64,000 nt of DNA from contig JBBPIE010000014.1 of assembly GCA_038040485.1 (NCBI GenBank), forward strand, positions 1 through 64,000. The letters run 5' to 3'. The translations under genes were made by a program, and so were the position numbers. The notes below the pieces were generated by a model. The model did no database searches. It was not told the DNA's origin and saw only the letters and a program-made list of their open reading frames with translations. Position 1 is the stretch's first letter, and the number at the start of each line of letters is the position of its first letter. Shown here piece after piece: positions 61,452 through 64,000 of the stretch. This stretch comes from Onstottus_B arcticum. GTDB lineage: Bacteria > Acidobacteriota > Blastocatellia > UBA7656.

Positions 61452-61680
61452 GGATAGAGGATTGAGGATGGGGAATTGAAAATTGAAAATTGAAAATTGA
61501 AAATTGAAAATTTGAGGTTGGAGATGTGAGATTGAAAATTCTCCAAACCGGAACCTGGCAGGCTCAATGATGCGGATCGCCGTGCGGGACGACCTGGAGA
61601 TTTGCAATTTTCATTTTTCAATTTTCATTTTTCAATTTTCAATTCCCCATCCTCCATCCGACATCCTCAATCCTCGTCCC
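61452..61680. repeat. Long inverted repeat with AAAATTG heptamers
   Basis: The left arm (about 61454-61515) is GAGGATTGAGGATGGGG followed by five AAAATTG units. The right arm (about 61603-61676) is the complement, with TTTTCAA units and then CCCCATCCTC. The loop of about 90 bp has no gene. The run is AT-rich and the best candidate in the window for a large cruciform. Confidence 0.9.
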
Positions 61681-61821
61681 TTGACTCCTCGAACGGGCCG
61701 ACTCGTCACGCCCAGGAGCAGTTTCGTCACAAATCGCTTCTTTGTGATTTCGCGCTTCTCTAGAGTCGTTCCGTTTGCACAACTACGGGTAGCGTCCTGT
61801 TGCGATGGAGGTTCGCTTACG

Positions 61822-63168
61822 ATGAGAAGCCGGCTGATGGGGGTCGAGTCAATGAGGCGGAATGTGTCAAACCTTAGAGTACGGTGGCTGAGCACGGCGC
61901 TCGTCATAATCGCCCTGTCTGTGCAGGCCGCACCGAACGACAATCCGCCGAGGACCGCCAGGTACTACCGGCAGCAAGCCACCGCGGCTTATAAGGCGAA
62001 GGATTATCCCGCTGCCATCGAGAACTTCAAGAAGGCTGCCGAACTGATTCCCGATCACCCTACAATTCTCTACAACCTGGCATGCATGTACGCGCTCGCC
62101 GGAAAAAAGAGCGAGGCTCTCGCTTCGCTCTCCAAAGTCGCCGACATGGGCGTTATCCTACCAGCCGAAAAAGACGGCGATCTCGATTCAATCAAAGATA
62201 CCGCCGAGTTCAAACTGATTCTCAAGCGGTTCGAAGCCAGCAAGGCGCCAGTCATCCGAAGTTCCGCGGGGTTTTCCATTCACGAAAAAGGGTTGATCAC
62301 CGAAGGGCTTGCGTATGATCCGGCAAGCGAGACGTTCTTTGTCAGTAGCGTCCACAAACGGAAAATCCTCGCGGTCAGCAAGAGCGGCGAGGTAACGACT
62401 TTCGCGTCAGAGCAAGACGGTTTGTTCAGCGTTCTCGGCATGGCCGTCGATGCGAGGCGCCGCCATCTGTGGGTCACAAGCACCGCGTTCCCGCAGATGA
62501 TCAACTTCAAGAAGGAAGAGGACGGCACTTCAGCGGTGTTCAAGTTCGATCTGCGAACGAAGAAGCTCTTAAAGAAGTATGTGCTCTCGAACGGCGGAAA
62601 GAAGCACGCGCTTGGCGACTTGACCATTCAATCCAGCGGCGACGTGTACACGACAGACGGCCTGTCTCCGGCGGTGTATGTGATTCATCAGGGGAAAGAC
62701 GAGATCGAGTTGTTTCTCGAAGACTCGGGGTTGGGTTCGCCGCAGGGACTGGCGTTTTCTCGAGACGAGCAACACCTATTCATTGCTGACTATTCGACGG
62801 GGTTGTTCGACATCGACGTCAAGACAAAGAAGATCGTGCATCTCGCGCCGCTCGCAGGGGCGACGTTGCTCGGGATAGACGGACTCTATTATCACGAAGG
62901 CAGCTTGATCGGCGTGCAGAACGGGGTCACGCCTCAGCGCGTGGTTCGAGTCTTATTGAGCAAGGACCTCAAGCGGGCAGACCGGCTTGAAGTCATCGAA
63001 GCGAACAACCCGGTCTTTTTGGAACCGTCTCTCGGCGTGATAGTGAAGGACACGTTCTACTTCATCGCCAACAGCCAGTGGCCGTTGGTTGACGAGAACG
63101 GCAAACTTGCGGCTGAAGACAAGCTCCAGGAGCCGGTCGTGTTGAAGATCAAGCTTGATTCTCGCTAG
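61822..63168 (+). CDS. Exported TPR plus beta-propeller protein
   Basis: A 448-residue protein with a signal peptide (RWLSTALVIIALSVQA). About two TPR motifs follow (RYYRQQATAAYKAKDYPAAI and a helix pair ending LYNLACMYALAG). The C-terminal 300 residues form an SMP-30/NHL-like beta-propeller: GLAYDPASETFFVSS, GMAVDARRRHLWVTS and GLAFSRDEQHLFIADYS. Probably periplasmic; ligand or activity unknown, with lactonase-like propellers the nearest relatives by pattern. ATG 61822 has GGAGG 10 nt upstream; ATG 61852 is a plausible alternative. Confidence 0.72.
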   Translation: MRSRLMGVESMRRNVSNLRVRWLSTALVIIALSVQAAPNDNPPRTARYYRQQATAAYKAKDYPAAIENFKKAAELIPDHPTILYNLACMYALAGKKSEALASLSKVADMGVILPAEKDGDLDSIKDTAEFKLILKRFEASKAPVIRSSAGFSIHEKGLITEGLAYDPASETFFVSSVHKRKILAVSKSGEVTTFASEQDGLFSVLGMAVDARRRHLWVTSTAFPQMINFKKEEDGTSAVFKFDLRTKKLLKKYVLSNGGKKHALGDLTIQSSGDVYTTDGLSPAVYVIHQGKDEIELFLEDSGLGSPQGLAFSRDEQHLFIADYSTGLFDIDVKTKKIVHLAPLAGATLLGIDGLYYHEGSLIGVQNGVTPQRVVRVLLSKDLKRADRLEVIEANNPVFLEPSLGVIVKDTFYFIANSQWPLVDENGKLAAEDKLQEPVVLKIKLDSR

Positions 63169-63199
63169 CACCTTCGACCTAGCGACAAAGGGCCAAGTA

Positions 63200-64000
63200 A
63201 TGAACGCTGCGAGTACGTTCACCGCAGAGCCGCATAGAACGCTGAGATTGCGCAGAGAAACACCTCTGCGAAGTCTCAGCGTTCTCTGCGGCTCTGCGGT
63301 GAATCTTCGACCTTCGCGGAAGGCGCGCTGCAAGATAGTGTTGGTTCTCGTCCTGGCGTCACTCACTCTGCCGCTAGCGGATCGGTCGAGCGCTTCGAAT
63401 CTGTCGTCGAACCCGAGGAAGACTCAAGCGAGCGACGCTGAAATCTTGTCGCTACAAGCGATCTTGCAAACAAAGCTCAAGGCGCTTCACGAAGCTGGCT
63501 CGTTCCCCGGTGCGACACTGGGCTTTGTGTTGCCTGACGGAAGATCGGGCTCGGTTTCGGTTGGCCTGGCCGATGTCGAAAACAACCGGCCTCTCAAACC
63601 GAAGGATCGAATGCTCGCTGGCAGCATCGGCAAGACTTATGTCTCGGCGGTGATGCTTCAGCTTGTTCAGGGTGGAAGCGTAAACCTCGACACCAGGATC
63701 GACCGGTGGTTTGGACACGACGCGTGGTTTCCTCGTCTGCCGAACTCGAAGGACATCACGCTTAGGATGCTGATGAATCATTCGAGCGGAATTCCCGAAC
63801 ACGTGCTCAGCGCTGACTTCATCGCTGCGATGAAGAAGGACCCCGACCGTGTTTGGAAACCCGAAGAACTGCTCGCTTACATCCTCGACGCGAAGCCGCT
63901 CTTTCCCGCCGGGAAGGGTTGGTCATACGCGGACACAAACTACATCCTTGTTGGAATGATCTTCGAGCGAGTCACAAACAAGACAGTCTACGGTGAAGTC
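63200..64000 (+). CDS. Serine hydrolase, beta-lactamase/PBP class C family (runs off window)
   Basis: An incomplete gene; 267 codons are visible. The family active-site motif GSIGK (S-x-x-K) lies near residue 143, LRMLMNHSSGIPE follows, and SYADTNYILVG supplies the Tyr motif with Asp where Asn is common. A signal peptide (KIVLVLVLASLTLPLA) lies near residues 46-61. The frame is open from ATG 63200, but residues 7-34 are translated from the inverted repeat 63218-63303; a GTG at 63299 just after it would give a normal signal-peptide start. Members are exported esterases, D-aminopeptidases or beta-lactamase-like proteins. Confidence 0.78.
   Translation, partial: MNAASTFTAEPHRTLRLRRETPLRSLSVLCGSAVNLRPSRKARCKIVLVLVLASLTLPLADRSSASNLSSNPRKTQASDAEILSLQAILQTKLKALHEAGSFPGATLGFVLPDGRSGSVSVGLADVENNRPLKPKDRMLAGSIGKTYVSAVMLQLVQGGSVNLDTRIDRWFGHDAWFPRLPNSKDITLRMLMNHSSGIPEHVLSADFIAAMKKDPDRVWKPEELLAYILDAKPLFPAGKGWSYADTNYILVGMIFERVTNKTVYGEV
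63218..63303. repeat. Inverted repeat with about 40-bp arms, inside a reading frame
   Basis: The left arm, 63218-63258, starts TTCACCGCAGAGCCGC. The right arm, 63265-63303, ends GCGGCTCTGCGGTGAA. The loop is about 6 bp, so a strong hairpin is expected. Arms carry repeated CGCAGAG words, as in the pair at 56347-56443. Confidence 0.9.

Overview
The window reads as a chromosomal segment of an Acidobacteriota bacterium, perhaps of the Blastocatellia side of the phylum. The main reason is that 14 of its genes, about 34.5 kb, encode ADOP proteins (acidobacterial duplicated orphan permeases, TIGR03434). These are MacB/FtsX-like permeases with two periplasmic domains and about eight membrane segments. 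They form large paralogous families in Acidobacteria, and no ABC ATPase gene is present anywhere in the 64 kb. A PadR regulator beside the longer ADOPs, a hopanoid-type gene pair, many small toxin-antitoxin genes and GC-rich coding sequence fit the same assignment. The lineage call is inference from gene content.

Layout. 1-5610: hairpin repeats, then minus-strand genes for a Rieske oxygenase, an amino-acid permease, a YjbQ protein, an HpnG-like nucleoside phosphorylase and an HpnA-like epimerase. 5666-6380: an orphan antitoxin and a hicBA pair. 6635-22038: six ADOP genes in a row. 22081-25753: a restriction-modification island on the minus strand (PD-ExK nuclease and zinc-ribbon DNA methylase) with a truncated ORF6N gene. 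26467-28893: a seventh ADOP. 28999-29927: a secreted-protein remnant and a mazEF-like pair. 30017-42510: padR followed by four long ADOPs that carry an extra cytoplasmic N-terminal prefix domain, interrupted by two copies (one frameshifted) of a four-helix-bundle S23/IVP gene. 42710-47601: VOC protein, secreted arginase-like protein, luciferase-like oxidoreductase, a BrnT-like pair and two exported proteins. 47862-50432: ADOP 12. 50635-51861: DUF3224 protein, an MNT nucleotidyltransferase and a DUF3224 remnant. 52226-54636: two tandem cyclopropane-fatty-acid-synthase-like genes on the minus strand. 55034-56176: a receiver-SpoIIE phosphatase. 56474-61451: ADOPs 13 and 14. 61822-64000: an exported TPR/beta-propeller protein and the start of a serine hydrolase that runs off the end.

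Two non-coding systems stand out. First, most ADOP genes are separated by runs of degenerate 7-bp repeats (GATTnnn type) arranged as facing inverted arms. The two arms at a locus match each other, but the heptamer differs from locus to locus. The right arm often ends at the next start codon. Second, a regulatory module occurs three times, before ADOP 1, ADOP 7 and the receiver-SpoIIE gene: a dyad with a conserved tail, then 92-95 bp later a GGCACGCnnnTTGGCTA element that resembles a sigma-54 -24/-12 promoter. If real, it would place ADOP genes and a signalling phosphatase under one enhancer-type control.

How the genes may work together is inferred: a cell-envelope programme (ADOPs, hopanoid and cyclopropane lipid genes, exported proteins) embedded in repeat-rich, defence-rich DNA. 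Short functions such as 'ADOP' have no experimentally known substrate.
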